Positions 11,343-21,975 of a stretch of 64,000 bases of DNA are shown here, piece by piece; positions within the stretch are counted from its first letter, which is position 1, and each line of letters begins with the position of its first letter. The notes beneath the pieces are model-generated. The model was not told the DNA's origin. It did no database searches and saw only the letters and a program-made list of their open reading frames with translations. A program made the translations under genes and the position numbers. Location of the stretch: contig JAGPYM010000013.1 in NCBI GenBank assembly GCA_020736575.1, positions 744,001 through 808,000 on the forward strand, written 5' to 3'. Origin of the DNA: Thelonectria olida. Taxonomy: Eukaryota; Ascomycota; Sordariomycetes; Hypocreales; Nectriaceae.

Positions 11343-12843
11343 CTAAACATCCAGACCCACTCCGCCAGCCCCGGGCAGCTTCCACGCAATGAGATCGTTG
11401 CGAATATCGTGCTCGGGAACCTCACGCGAGCGCCTCATACCCACCTCTCGCATCTGATCGCTTTCTAGCGTCATGGTAGAGGTCAGACTAGCCATGCTGC
11501 GAGAGTGGTCGAGCTCGTGGATGCGGACGCTCTTCCGCGGCGGGTGTCCGTGGCCATGGGGCGTTACGGTGACGGTGGACACGCTCTTGTCGCTGGAGTT
11601 GCTGGGCGTGCGCCGATGGTTGCGACTGGGAGCTTGGGAGTGGTTACTGGATACATGACCAGGCTGTAGGTGGTTGGCCTGGCCGTTGTGGTTGACGAAA
11701 GCGATACGACGGACATCCTGAGGCCGGAGCGTGCCGTTCCGAGGATCCAAGTCGTCTTCATCGTCCTCATCCTCATCCGTGTCGGGGGGGATGGACTCGG
11801 GCTTCTTGGTTTTCCAACCGTTGCCGCCGTTGAAGATGTCCTCAACGCACTCATCGGCGGGGAGCTCGTTAGGCTGGCGACACCAAGAGGCGGCGAGGGT
11901 GTGGCGGTAGAGATCCTGGAGTTCGGCGGCGTCCCGGGGCTTGGAGATGCTGGGGACGGCTGGGGAGGTGTAAGTGGAGAGTCGGAAGGGCGAGAGGGCG
12001 CTGGATGACTTACGACCGACGTCATCCTCGATGGACTCTCCCATAATGCCCCCAATGCCGCCAAAGACGGGTGCCGTTTTTAGAGCTGGGGCGACATAGC
12101 TACGTTCTCCGTCGACTTGGATCATCAAGATGCCAATCTTGAGAGTGCTGTTGACTTTGCTGTCCTGCAAGAGATATCTCCTCACGATGCCGTCCTCGAC
12201 AACATCTGCGTCACGACTTGGCATGGCTGGACTCAGCCCAACACTACTACTCCGCTTGCGTCCAGGAGAAGTGACATCTTTGGTAAAGGCCTCACTCTCC
12301 TCGACGTATTCGCTGAGGTTGAGACGGACGAAGCCGAGACTCATCTTCTCAGTGACTCCAAACTCCTGGACGATTTCGAGCTCAAAGGGACATTCGACCA
12401 GGTTGTTGTTGCGGTCGATGGAGATACGGATTGACGGGATCAGGGTGACGAAGCTGTAGTCAACACGGTGGTTGGCAATGGGACTCTTGGCAGTACGGCC
12501 GCGATGTTCCGCATGCATGGAGCCGGTGAGATGCCATTTTACTTGGGAGTGACCGCTGACCAGGGGGACGTTGTTGAGATCATAGATCTAGGAGGAGTTA
12601 GATGAGGTTTGATCATTCAGTGGATGGGATGAGAGATTCGGTGTGAGACGGAAGATGTTGGCACATACCTTGAGATGAAGCTCGAATTTAGGCTGGTGAT
12701 ATCATGTCAGTAAATAGATACCTAGATGAGATTGATAAGGAGGATCTGCGACTCACCTTTCGAGCCTTGCCAACTTGAGGTTTGAGAAAGTCCATGTTAG
12801 CCAAATGCAAGGATATTCCTGATGACGACTTATGGAAGGCCAT
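11343..12843 (-). CDS. NT-C2 (EEIG1/EHBP1-type) domain protein
   Basis: Exons 12757-12843, 12669-12692 and 11343-12587 give 451 residues from the first ATG. An in-frame ATG at 12795 (MDFLKPQVGK) is an equally good start and would shorten the protein by 16. Exon 2 is only 24 nt and encodes PKFELHLK, the first strand of the domain. The N-terminal ~170 residues match the NT-C2 family: KIYDLNNVPLVSG, VKWHL, SMHAEHRGRTAKSPIANHRV, and LVECPFELEIVQEFG. NT-C2 domains are membrane- or adaptor-linked C2 folds found in endocytic and cytoskeletal proteins. The rest is Ser/Pro-rich and probably disordered, with an acidic patch (DTDEDEDDEDDLD). The specific role in fungi is not established to my knowledge. 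Confidence 0.88.
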
Positions 12844-14351
12844 GTTTATCCGAGACCTCCGGTCGTCTAGATAATAACGTCTACTTGGAAACCGAAACCG
12901 AGCTCACTTGAGCCTCCAAGATGCTTGCATTTAACACAGCAGCTGGGTCAATCCCTAATGACGGCATTGCATCCGGGTCGTTCCGACTTGACAAGGCTGA
13001 AAACAACGACAAAGAAGGTCACACATCGGCTGCCGAAGACAACTAGGGTCACAAGCTTGACACAGGGCAAGGCACAAGGCTGATAAAAAAAACCGGGAAA
13101 TGGCTCGCGTCATCGATGATGGGTGGTGGTGGGGATGGCTTACTCAATGAGGACATGCTGTTGTGACGCCGTTCTGAACCAGGCCGATGGCGCCAGTCCT
13201 AAAGGAGGCCACCGGCGATGCTCCGAGTCTTGCGTTTTCCTATCTTCGCAAAGGGCTGGAGGGTCAGCGGTGGAACGGGCGGTGGTGATGGGCAGCGGGT
13301 GGTTGTGTGGGTGACGGTTGATCCTTGGATGGGTTGATGATGGAGGGTGTCGAACGGGTGCAGGGATGCTTCAGGTTGTGAGGTAGTTCTGATGAGAAGC
13401 CGAGGACGTGCTGAATGAATAAGAAACAGTCTAATGGTTTGTAGGTCGTCTAAGGGTAGCAGTACGCAGCAAAATAACGAGCTTTCCAGGAGTTCCCTAG
13501 GTCAACAAAATGATGGATGTTTGTTGGGGTTGGTCACCTTTCACGGGGAGCCTTCACCGACAGCCCAGCCCGGGGCAGGTCATCAGGGCACCTTCTGGCC
13601 CCCCTGTGAAAGTTGGAGGCTCTGAGGCTCAGTGCATGTACCAGTGGGACGCCCGTGCAGCAGCGCAGGTCATCAGTGGGTCTGTCCCAGTGTCGAGCGA
13701 CGCCGGATCATCATAAAGCCCGACCCCACGATCTCGCAACCTCTCCGCAGCCTGGCCTCTCCTCCGTGACCCTTACCCACTCATGCCCGACCTGCTTAAT
13801 CGAACTGCTTCCTCAAGTTCCCGTCCTCCTAGCCCCGTCTTCTGGAGTCTCAAACCCGGGGCGCCGGCTTGGTGGGCCAAGCTTCTAATGTCCTTGTCGA
13901 CTTCCGTGGATAGCATCCATGCAGCAGAGAAGAAAGAGATGTGAGTCAATCCCGTCTCGACCACATGTGCATGTCCAGACTGTTCTTTGCAACACCACAG
14001 TCACCACTCATCTCAGACTGAGACAAGACTGGAGTTACACGCACAAGTGGATATATGCAAGGAGAGCAAACACTTCACCGGTCAACCAAGTCCAACAAAC
14101 GGCTTGGTCAGCACGGAAGACCTCTTTTCGTCTTGTTTAGTTTTCTTCCCCTTCACTAATGCACAGCATCTAAAGGGGTGTATAAGGCCTCAAAGGCTAG
14201 ACAAACAATCTGCCTCTGTTTTCCTTTCTTTTTCGTCGGCCGTTCACAGCCTCCGCGCCATCTTCAAGCCTCCAGATACACTTGCTGGCATACCACCGCC
14301 ACCGCATTCTCCAATTGGACCGATATCACAACTCGTTTGAGCTTGTCATGC
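12844..14351. other. Intergenic, no supported gene
   Basis: Upstream sequence of the NT-C2 gene and beyond. Open frames here are short, lack domains and often start without ATG. Confidence 0.45.
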
Positions 14352-14648
14352 ATGTCTTGCCCAAAGTGTCCAAGCGGACACGGAAGCACACAGTTAGAAT
14401 ACGCCAAAGTACGTGCTCTGCGTCGCAGCATGGCTCCCTGCCGCCAATCTGCCCTCTGCCGCGTCTTTTGTCTGAAGAATCTCACCACGAGCCGCTCGAT
14501 TTCAAACACCATCGACTAGGTCAACGGGCTGTGGCATATACGAACGCATTGGGCAGTCCCATCCCCTATTCGAAAAGTAAACGCCTCCCTATCAAAGCAC
14601 CTTCATTGGATCATATCAGACGGGGAGCTGAAGAAAACCGAGGGGTAA
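14352..14648 (+). CDS. Possible small two-exon gene, unknown function
   Basis: An ATG at 14352 starts MSCPKCPSGHGSTQLEYAK, which ends exactly at a GTACGT donor (14409). Splicing to an acceptor ending at 14519 (GACTAG) continues in frame as VNGLWHIRTHWAVPSPIRK and onward to a TAA at 14646-14648, for 61 residues. The CPKC...GH start resembles a metal-binding knuckle. A branch site near the acceptor is not convincing, and the second exon lacks Cys/His partners, so this may be chance. I do not recognise the family. Confidence 0.25.
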
Positions 14649-15624
14649 CATGCACGGCTTGCGAGAAAAGCAAGGAAAGACAGAACTCAGGCATGGCCAG
14701 TGAATCACAAAGCTGAATGTGAAACACCATGGTCGGGTTATAGCCTCATGGTGACATTTTCGACGCCCGCCAACGTGCGGAAGACCACCCCCGGCGGTAC
14801 ACAACAGATGGACTGGGTGGCTCTGTGAAAACTATACGAAGTACGAAGTCGAAAAGGCCACACAGAGAAGAGAGAAGATACCTCATGGTTTGTTCCACGA
14901 CGCTTCTTCCCCGACTCCTTTCGTTGATTCATACGCCGCTCGCCGTGCGTGACTGTGGCAGGGTCGGAAGACGAGGTGGCCCTTCGAACTTGGCAAATGT
15001 AATTGACCTGTTGATCTCCCAACTGGGGTTATGATTTTCTGGCTCTGTCTCAGTGATACTAACTCTGGTCATTGGCGCGTATCCATCTACTTAAGTCGGG
15101 CGTAGAGCTGTCTCCGCCCATGTCCAAGACATCAGAGCCTCCCTTACAGTTTACTTTAGGCATTGTTACCCACAATGACACACCCGCATGTTTGCGTCAC
15201 ATCATGAATGTCTCTGAATGGCGCCGTTAGGAGGAACCAGCTTCGGGTGGGCTGGCGTTTGATGTCTTGGGTGGCATTCCAACGTGCGGATGGGCTCAGC
15301 CAGGTCTACCTAATGCACCCAACCGCTCTCACCGCGTCCAACCCACCCCTCCGTCTCCACCATATGTGAGACAGGGAAGAACCGCGAGCTGCCGTGAGGA
15401 CTAAACCAAACCAAGAGAGTTCGAGTCCTGCTTGGTAGGTCAAGGGCAGTGACTCCCCAGCTGCAATGTCGAATCAATAGTCGGGTCGTTTGTATATATT
15501 CTTTCCTACCACCTGTCTGCTTCCGCTATCAAGTTATTTTCTCACAGCGTATATCTTACTGCTCGATCACCTGCCCGCTTCCTCTTTCCATTCTCAACGG
15601 TTCCTACCTAACCCTCAACCTACC
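14649..15624. other. Intergenic, no supported gene
   Basis: Includes a C/T-rich stretch from about 15540 to 15620 that probably forms the leader of the small gene at 15625. Nothing else is supportable. Confidence 0.45.
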
Positions 15625-15987
15625 ATGTGTGACTACTTCTATGTATGTGATAGTTTCGTTGAGCTCGTCATTGTACGAGCAGTGTGGGGACTAACGAGAC
15701 CCGTTGCGAACAGGTTGAGTTCCGATGCGGGCACCACAGCTGGCTGGTTCGAAGATGGTGTCCCTTGTACGAGGTAAATAGGAAACCCTGCAAGCCCACA
15801 TTCCTGGATCGCCCGGAGTCCTGGTATGTCTTCGCTGCACCCAGAATCCTACCGTGACGTGTTGTTTTAACGAGATTGTCCTGGACACAGGGGCCATAGA
15901 GACTGCGGGAAGTGCCAGCCTCTCAGCAAGTCTGCTAGGTTGGTGCGCCAGCACTTTCAGCTGCCCGGTCGAGAAGAAGATGACTAG
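15625..15987 (+). CDS. Small Cys/His-rich putative zinc-binding protein
   Basis: Three exons, 15625-15642, 15714-15823 and 15891-15987, give 74 residues. Both introns have GTATGT donors and CAG acceptors (71 and 67 nt). The protein starts MCDYFYVEFRCGHHSW, continues RRWCPLYEV and RKPCKP, and ends its conserved part with HRDCGKCQP before a short charged tail and TAG. The spacing CGH...WC..Y...C...DCGxC matches a widespread but, as far as I know, unnamed group of tiny fungal proteins that begin MCD, have a CGH motif right after the first intron and end in a CGDC-like knuckle. The cysteines and histidines suggest one or two bound zinc ions. A 4-5 residue N-terminal exon followed by an intron is common in that group. 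Function unknown. Its exons are too short to stand out in a plain open-frame search. Confidence 0.7.
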
Positions 15988-16980
15988 ATGAATGGAGACT
16001 GTCCCTCTGCAACAGACTAGTCACGAATGGGCTTCCTGACTCAGGGAGCTCTCACCGCCCCTCTCAAATGGTCATTGTGAAGGGAGGAGTTTTAGGGTAT
16101 ACGGTACAACATGCGGAAATGGTATGTTAGGTCGGTCTGGATGGGTTAGGAGTCAGGGTTCTTTTTTGTTGGGATCGATCTTCTCCTTGATACTGAAGAC
16201 CGCATAGGTAGGCATGGACGGCGTGGAGCGAGGTTTCGGGAGGCTACTCGGAGACTTGTGAGGTAAGGCTCGACGGATCATGAGATACTTGGGATGAGAT
16301 ATGGAGATGTTAAACGTGGGCTAATTGCTCATTTGCAGAAGTGTTTGTGTGTGTGCTGTTGGGTTAAATCGAGTGTCTCCCTTGTCCTTGACCATGTTCA
16401 TCCACAGCCGTCCTCATCAGGGTTATTTTCCAAGGGCAACCCATAGTATGGTAGAGGTTTGTGAACAAATTATTGTTAGACTGAATAGTATGTACGGGTG
16501 TGAATCCTTGATTCCTGGTTAGGAATACCTTGTCGACCTGCGGAGTAGTCATCTATATCCTTCTGTAGGTAAGCATGGAACTTGGACTTCCGCCCAGCTC
16601 AAATGTGGGCAGTTTTCTGCGAAGTAGGTGCCCCATATACAAATGCATTAAGAGCTGGGCATACACTTTCTACTGTCGGATTCCGCTAGGTTTCGCCTGA
16701 ACCATAATTGATAGGAGAATAGGGTTCGTATCGACCACTCTGCAATGTACGAATAGGTAACCTAGGTAGGCATGTATCCACGAGCACAGAGCGCTCAAGA
16801 ATGCGGGGGCCGCTGCCATCCATTCTCCACCTTCCACGACTTAACCTGGAAGTCTTATCGATAAAGCTTTAATTATTTTCTTGTCATCTCGTCACACGTC
16901 GTCGCGACTCGACGAACTGCAACACGCCGCCGAAGCAATACGACATTCGTTTTTCCCCAATTCTTTTTCTCAATCTCGCC
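15988..16980. other. Intergenic, upstream of POP1
   Basis: No supported gene. The last 130 bases before 16981 have leader-like composition. Confidence 0.45.
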
Positions 16981-19638
16981 ATGGCTCCCGGATCTGGGTC
17001 CGGGGACTCAGCCGGGCAGGGAGCTAACAAGCGAAAGGCGGGCAACGATGCACGCTCCAGAATGCACACGGCTCGCAGCATTCCCGCGCAGCCCGCCGAA
17101 GCTGCCCTCAAAGATGGCGAGCTGGACCTTCAGGCCTTCCTGGCCGCTCACGAGTTTGAGATCAGATCCCTGGAGCAGAGCATGGAAACCTCAAAGGCTG
17201 TCGGCGCCAGTCGCGCGTTCCAGAAGGTGCCCCGCGGTTTGCGCCGTCGCACTGCCAGTCATAACCCCAAGCGAGTGCCCCATCGATTGAGAGCGCGAGC
17301 GTGGAAAGAGCTGGGCGATGATAAAACACCGATTGTGGAAGCGAGGAAACGAAAGCCGAGGACGACGAGGGGCCGGATACGCGCCGAAACAGCAAAGAAA
17401 TTGAAGATACTCGCCGCAAGAAAGCGCAGGGCCAGAGAAACACAAGCGAAAGAAAAGGGAACCAACGACAATCCTCCAAAAGATTTGGCTGTCATAGGCC
17501 GAAAACCAAGACCGAAGATCCGACGAAACGGGCTCAACGAACCTCCCACGCCCAAAGCCAAGTTCCGAAAACGACAACTCAATAAAACATGGCTCCCGAC
17601 TCATGTTTGGCACACGAAGCGGGCGCGCATGACAGACCCCAAAGACCCCCTCTGGCGGTTTGCAACTCCTTTAACACCAAACGAGAAGCTCTATCGACCG
17701 ACGCACCGTGCACAAGGTGACAGGGGCGCTCTCGTATGGGACACGTCATATTTGAGCACCATAGGCTTATACGGAAACACAATCGGCATTGAACGTGTTC
17801 TAAAGAAGCTCGGTGTGGTCAACGAAAAAGGTCGCAAGTGGAGGCTGGGAAGTCGATCTTGGACAGGCTGCTTAAGTCGAGTAAGAGATGGGGAAAGGAG
17901 GGACATAGGCCCATCTACCATTCAATGGAACCCTGAACCATCTACCAATTCCACAACTCAGGATCCCAAGAAGACTCAAAGACAAGTTTTGCTACGGATT
18001 CATCCCTCGGCTTTCCTCGAACTCTTCAATGAGTTGCTTCGTCTCGTGAAAATGGAGAGCCCACGACTCTACATAGAAGACTTGCGCTTTGAGATTGGCA
18101 GCATTGAACTTACAGGACCTGCGTCGACCGAAACTCTCCTATCAGTGTTGAGTCCATACCAAAGCAAAGGACATGCGAAGTCTAAACATGGCGACCTATT
18201 TGTGTCGCTCTCGGGGCTGACCAACTCGGCCTCGCTCCCAGCTGGTGCTGTTCTTGGCTTCTCCGTCCAAGATCCTCGACTGCGGTATCCTCCAAGGCGA
18301 CTTGAGATTGTCGATGACCCGGATGCGCAAATCGATCTTCTCGAGAAAATTGCAGCCTGGCCAGCAGAGGACAATCTTCAGCCGTTTGGTCTATTTGATC
18401 GAGACATGAGGTACAAGGCGGCATGTCTTCCATCCCAAAAGTCCATTAATAAACGGAAAACGGATAATGCCCCCGGCACTCCTTTGAAAGCCACCTCACT
18501 CGACCCTCCTATACCTATCTTACTGACTGCCACACGCTCTGGAGCGGGGAAACAGGCCCAGGGGAACTGGACTCTCCTAGCTCCTTGGGGTTGTATCTTG
18601 CCGATTTGGTACAGTATTGTTCACGTTCCCCTCACATCAGGAAGCAACCCTAGGTTTGCGGGTCTGAACCAAACTCGCCAAGTGGCATTTGAGCGTGGCC
18701 TACCGTGGTTCCCCGGCGACTTCGTTGGGACAGATGCTGGGCTAGAGTGGGAACTCGAGGAGAGAAAGAAGCGAAAGAGGGTATGGGATAGACGGCCAAA
18801 GAGTAAACGAATAGAGTGGGACTCACTCGATCTCGGCGGTGGGCGAAAAGGGGAAATAGGCGATGGTCATGCAAATGACTTTGAGATCCTGTTCGGAGTG
18901 GACAGGTCGCGACTAGAGCCAACGTTGGACTCGACCGGGGACGAAGTTGACGCTATGGACATCGATAAGGACGAATCGGCCTCGACGAAACTAGAATCCA
19001 CCCCCTCAATAACCCTCAACCAGGTCTCCAAAGACTTCTTCGACAAGCTACTCACTCTGCCCTCTCCGCCAACTCCCCCCTCCAACGCTATCCTCAACGT
19101 CCGAATCTCTATCCTTGGCCGCGGCATCGCCACCTCCTGCGCCCGCATTTACCGCCTCCCTGCTCCTCCCACCACCCCGGCTCCATCCTCCAGTGCCGAA
19201 GTCCCGGCAACCATGCCTCCAGAATCCTCCTCGTCGTCCAGCTCACTGCCAGGCGACCTCCGAGCCCAGTGGCTCGCTCGCATACCGTCAGTCAACTCAA
19301 CTAAGAACAAGGCTTCGAAGGGATCGAAAGCTCATGATCTCGAGTCACTCAAGCGTCGGATAGCGCTTGAGCTCATCGCGGAGCCGGACTATCCTCCCGC
19401 CCCAGTTAACCAGTTTACCATTGGCGGCCATGCTCTCGTTCCCGACGTGGAAGACCTTATAGGCTTCGTGACGACGGGTGCTTATTGCCTCGCCGAAGGG
19501 CGCGGTGTAGCGATGGGCTCAATAGCAGTCGAGAAGGTGGTTGGAGACGTCAAGAAGGATGACAAGGAGGGAAGACTGTGCATTGTGCGAAATGCTGGGG
19601 AGAATGTGGGTTGGATTGCACGGTGGGAGGTGATATAA
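16981..19638 (+). CDS. POP1: RNase P / RNase MRP protein subunit Pop1
   Basis: One exon, 885 residues (yeast Pop1 is 875). Pop1 is the largest protein of RNase P and RNase MRP and stabilises the catalytic RNA for tRNA 5' and pre-rRNA processing in nucleus and nucleolus. The N-terminal POP1 domain is clear: ELDLQAFLAAHEFEIRSLE, then RGLRRRTASHNPKRVPHRLR, then a very basic segment to about residue 230 with TKTWLPTHVWHTKRA-like sequence (NKTWLPTHVWHTKRARM). The POPLD domain lies near residues 530-590: APWGCILPIWY, FERGLPWFPGDFVGTDAG. A conserved C-terminal part includes GHALVPDVEDLIGFVTTGAY and ends GENVGWIARWEVI. The start is the first ATG, just after a pyrimidine-rich leader. Confidence 0.95.
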   Translation: MAPGSGSGDSAGQGANKRKAGNDARSRMHTARSIPAQPAEAALKDGELDLQAFLAAHEFEIRSLEQSMETSKAVGASRAFQKVPRGLRRRTASHNPKRVPHRLRARAWKELGDDKTPIVEARKRKPRTTRGRIRAETAKKLKILAARKRRARETQAKEKGTNDNPPKDLAVIGRKPRPKIRRNGLNEPPTPKAKFRKRQLNKTWLPTHVWHTKRARMTDPKDPLWRFATPLTPNEKLYRPTHRAQGDRGALVWDTSYLSTIGLYGNTIGIERVLKKLGVVNEKGRKWRLGSRSWTGCLSRVRDGERRDIGPSTIQWNPEPSTNSTTQDPKKTQRQVLLRIHPSAFLELFNELLRLVKMESPRLYIEDLRFEIGSIELTGPASTETLLSVLSPYQSKGHAKSKHGDLFVSLSGLTNSASLPAGAVLGFSVQDPRLRYPPRRLEIVDDPDAQIDLLEKIAAWPAEDNLQPFGLFDRDMRYKAACLPSQKSINKRKTDNAPGTPLKATSLDPPIPILLTATRSGAGKQAQGNWTLLAPWGCILPIWYSIVHVPLTSGSNPRFAGLNQTRQVAFERGLPWFPGDFVGTDAGLEWELEERKKRKRVWDRRPKSKRIEWDSLDLGGGRKGEIGDGHANDFEILFGVDRSRLEPTLDSTGDEVDAMDIDKDESASTKLESTPSITLNQVSKDFFDKLLTLPSPPTPPSNAILNVRISILGRGIATSCARIYRLPAPPTTPAPSSSAEVPATMPPESSSSSSSLPGDLRAQWLARIPSVNSTKNKASKGSKAHDLESLKRRIALELIAEPDYPPAPVNQFTIGGHALVPDVEDLIGFVTTGAYCLAEGRGVAMGSIAVEKVVGDVKKDDKEGRLCIVRNAGENVGWIARWEVI

Positions 19639-20052
19639 AGCAGCTCGCCATTAATTCTAGTGCATCTACCAGAGCCAAGTTGATAGGTCCCTCCCCAGGC
19701 AGAGAACGAGAGTCGAGCCAGACAGGAACTGGATCCAAGATTGGCCATTGGCTGATAGAATCCACGGCACTAAGATTATGCATGGTTATTAAGTGACTCC
19801 CAGCGTGGCCGATCGACGTCAGAATATGATCATAATGGCGCTGGCTACGAGGAGGTGAAAGGCGTCGTTGACATGACCCCGTTCGCCACGAGTATATATA
19901 CCCTCATGAGGCAGCATTGTCAATTGAATAAAAGCTCAACTTGAAACAATCCTATTACGCTTGAGTAATTGTATTGTGTCTATCCTATACCCTCCCGTAG
20001 TTCATCAGTTCACGTTACTCTGCATCTATCTTTTTGGATATCATCCCCTACC
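19639..20052. other. Intergenic between POP1 and the GFA-type gene
   Basis: Contains the POP1 3' end and the promoter of the next gene, including a TATA-like element noted separately. Confidence 0.5.
19892..19901 (+). promoter_or_regulatory. TATA-like element
   Basis: GTATATATAC lies about 150 bp upstream of the ATG at 20053, a plausible core promoter position. Inferred from sequence and distance only. Confidence 0.4.
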
Positions 20053-20597
20053 ATGGCGACGGGAACACCAGAATCCATCACCGGCGGCTGCCTCTGCGGT
20101 GCCATCCGCTACACAATCACCTTTCCTCCCAACCATTCCTTCGAAACCGAAGTACGTCCATCTCGTTCTACCCCCATCTCCACCTGTTCCCAAACACTAA
20201 CACAACCCCCCAGTGCTCAACCTGCCAATGCTCCCAATGCCGCAAAAACAGCGGCTCCCTCCTCGCCCGCCTGCACGGCGTCCCCTCCTCCGCCCTCACA
20301 TACACGTCCCCCACCACCACGCTCAAGACGTACCACGCGACGCCCCCCTGCGCGCGCGGCTTCTGCGGCGACTGCGGGAGCTTCCTGTTCTGGCGCGACG
20401 AGCGCAGTCCCGAGCAGCGCGTGTCCGTGGCCGTGGGAACCTTTGACAAGGAGGTGCTGAAGCGATGGGGCCCGGTGGTGGCGGGCGCGAGGACCCATCT
20501 GTGGTGCGAGGACGAGATCCCGGGCGTGACGGATCATCTGGAGGGGGAGAAGTGGAAGCTGGATTGTGATGGGGAAGGGGCAGAGAGGATGGACTGA
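20053..20597 (+). CDS. GFA / CENP-V-type zinc-binding protein
   Basis: Exons 20053-20151 and 20214-20597 (intron GTACGT...CCCCAG, 62 nt) give 160 residues. The fold is that of glutathione-dependent formaldehyde-activating enzyme and CENP-V. The zinc-ligand pattern is present: GGCLCGAIRY at the start, CSTCQCSQCRKNSG straight after the intron, and RGFCGDCGSFLFW later. A further conserved stretch is VSVAVGTFDKEVL. Family members of about 130-160 residues are very common in filamentous fungi and usually have no proven substrate, so activity on S-hydroxymethylglutathione is not implied. Soluble, no signal peptide. It converges on the EAF gene, with 266 bp between stops. Confidence 0.9.
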
Positions 20598-20863
20598 ACA
20601 ATGACGTGAGACTGGCAAACTGCGCGTGTGTATTCCATCGCTATCCTAGGTAGTCCTATCTCCAAACCAAAAAAGACACATATCTAGTGTACGTCGTGAG
20701 CTGGTATCGAAATTCCTCTTCCAACGCCGACCATCATTATAAACTCGTTCCAAAGCGAAGTTCGCAATCGTCAACGAACCAATTTCCTTCTCCAACAAAC
20801 GCCGTGTGCTTAGGGGGCATGAAAGCACAGAAACAAAATCCAGTAAATAAAAGCCCATGTGGT

Positions 20864-21975
20864 TTAGTCCTCCTCGCTAATCTCGCTCTCGTCGCCGGGG
20901 TCGAGGGAAGGCTCGAGGCTATTCTCCAGACCCTCAAAGGCAATCTCCATCTCTTTTGCGAGCTCGTCCTCGAGATCCTCATCCATGGCATCAGGCTCAG
21001 GCCCGGGCTGATGTTGCTGTTGCTGAAACTGGTTGACGTCGACATGCATGCTGGGGAATTCGATATCGTTCGTCTTGGGATCGAGGTCGTCACTATCGCC
21101 GTCGTCTCCCTCAGACTCGCGCTGGTTCATGAAGTCGTCGAATCGCCGGACAGACGTGAAGGCGGGCGAGAAGTCGGTCCGGGAAGCAACCTTGACGGGG
21201 TCGCCATCGGGATATTCGACGAGCAGACCACCATCATCATCTTCGTCCTCGTCTTCATAGTCAAACTCGTCGCCCTTTGGTTTCTCCTTTTCCTTTTCCT
21301 TCTCCTTTTCTTGTTGGGGTTCGGCGACAGGCAACGCAAGGCTGATGGGTTTGGCGGGAGCCTTCTTCTCGGGCTTCTTGCGCTGGGTTGGCAACTCCTT
21401 CTTCTTGGTTGGAAGGACTGATTTGGCGCGAGGCTTAGGAGGCGGTTTCAAAGGAGCGGATTTTGCGGCGGCGGCGGCGGGTTTACTGGCCTTGGAAGCG
21501 GGAGCAGGAGCGGGTCTTGGCGTGTTATCGATGTGAGGATGTTGCCGGCGAAGGCTTTCGGGATCAGAGTTGCCTGGTAGACGAGTCGCATTCATGTTGA
21601 AGGTGGAATCGACCTTGTCGAGGACAAAGGCCTTTTTGGTAGGGTTGAAGTACAAAACATATTGGTTCTCGTCGGTGTTCCTGGGACCGGTGAAGGCATA
21701 CTTCTGGCCGTTGTCTGCGTAAGTGAGGTCGTATGAGGATGTTTTGCCGGGGGTGGATGGTCTTAGGCGGGCCGAGTTCGGTGCGGAGGCAGAGGAGAGG
21801 GTGGGTTTGTGGTTATCTAGAAGAGAGGTTAGCACAAGGGAGTCGGAAGTTGAAAATGGCACAAGGGCATACATCGGATGGCGGTGAAGACCTCGTTGAC
21901 AGTCTTTCCTCGGAGGCTATCACCAAGGATGACAGGGTATTTGCCCGTCTTGGTCGGGTCGATGAGCCCAGCCAT
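20864..21975 (-). CDS. ELL-associated factor (EAF) family transcription elongation protein
   Basis: Exons 21873-21975 and 20864-21816 (intron 56 nt, GTATGC...TTCTAG) give 351 residues. The N-terminal EAF domain spans about residues 10-115: DPTKTGKYPVILGDSLRG, then RYNHKPTLSS formed across the splice, then SYDLTYADNGQKYAFTG and QYVLYFNPTKKAFVLDKV. EAF proteins partner ELL and stimulate RNA polymerase II elongation; fission yeast has an Eaf1/Ell1 pair. The middle is Ala/Pro/Lys-rich with a (KE)n run. The C-terminal third is highly acidic and ends in GDESEISEED, like EAF activation regions. The ATG at 21975 gives the conserved N-terminus; a longer open frame upstream is leader. No ELL gene is visible nearby. 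Confidence 0.9.

Noticed and set aside
15400..15435. GTTCGAGTCC, another B-box-like sequence
   Set aside because: Flanking bases cannot form a T stem and no cloverleaf can be drawn.
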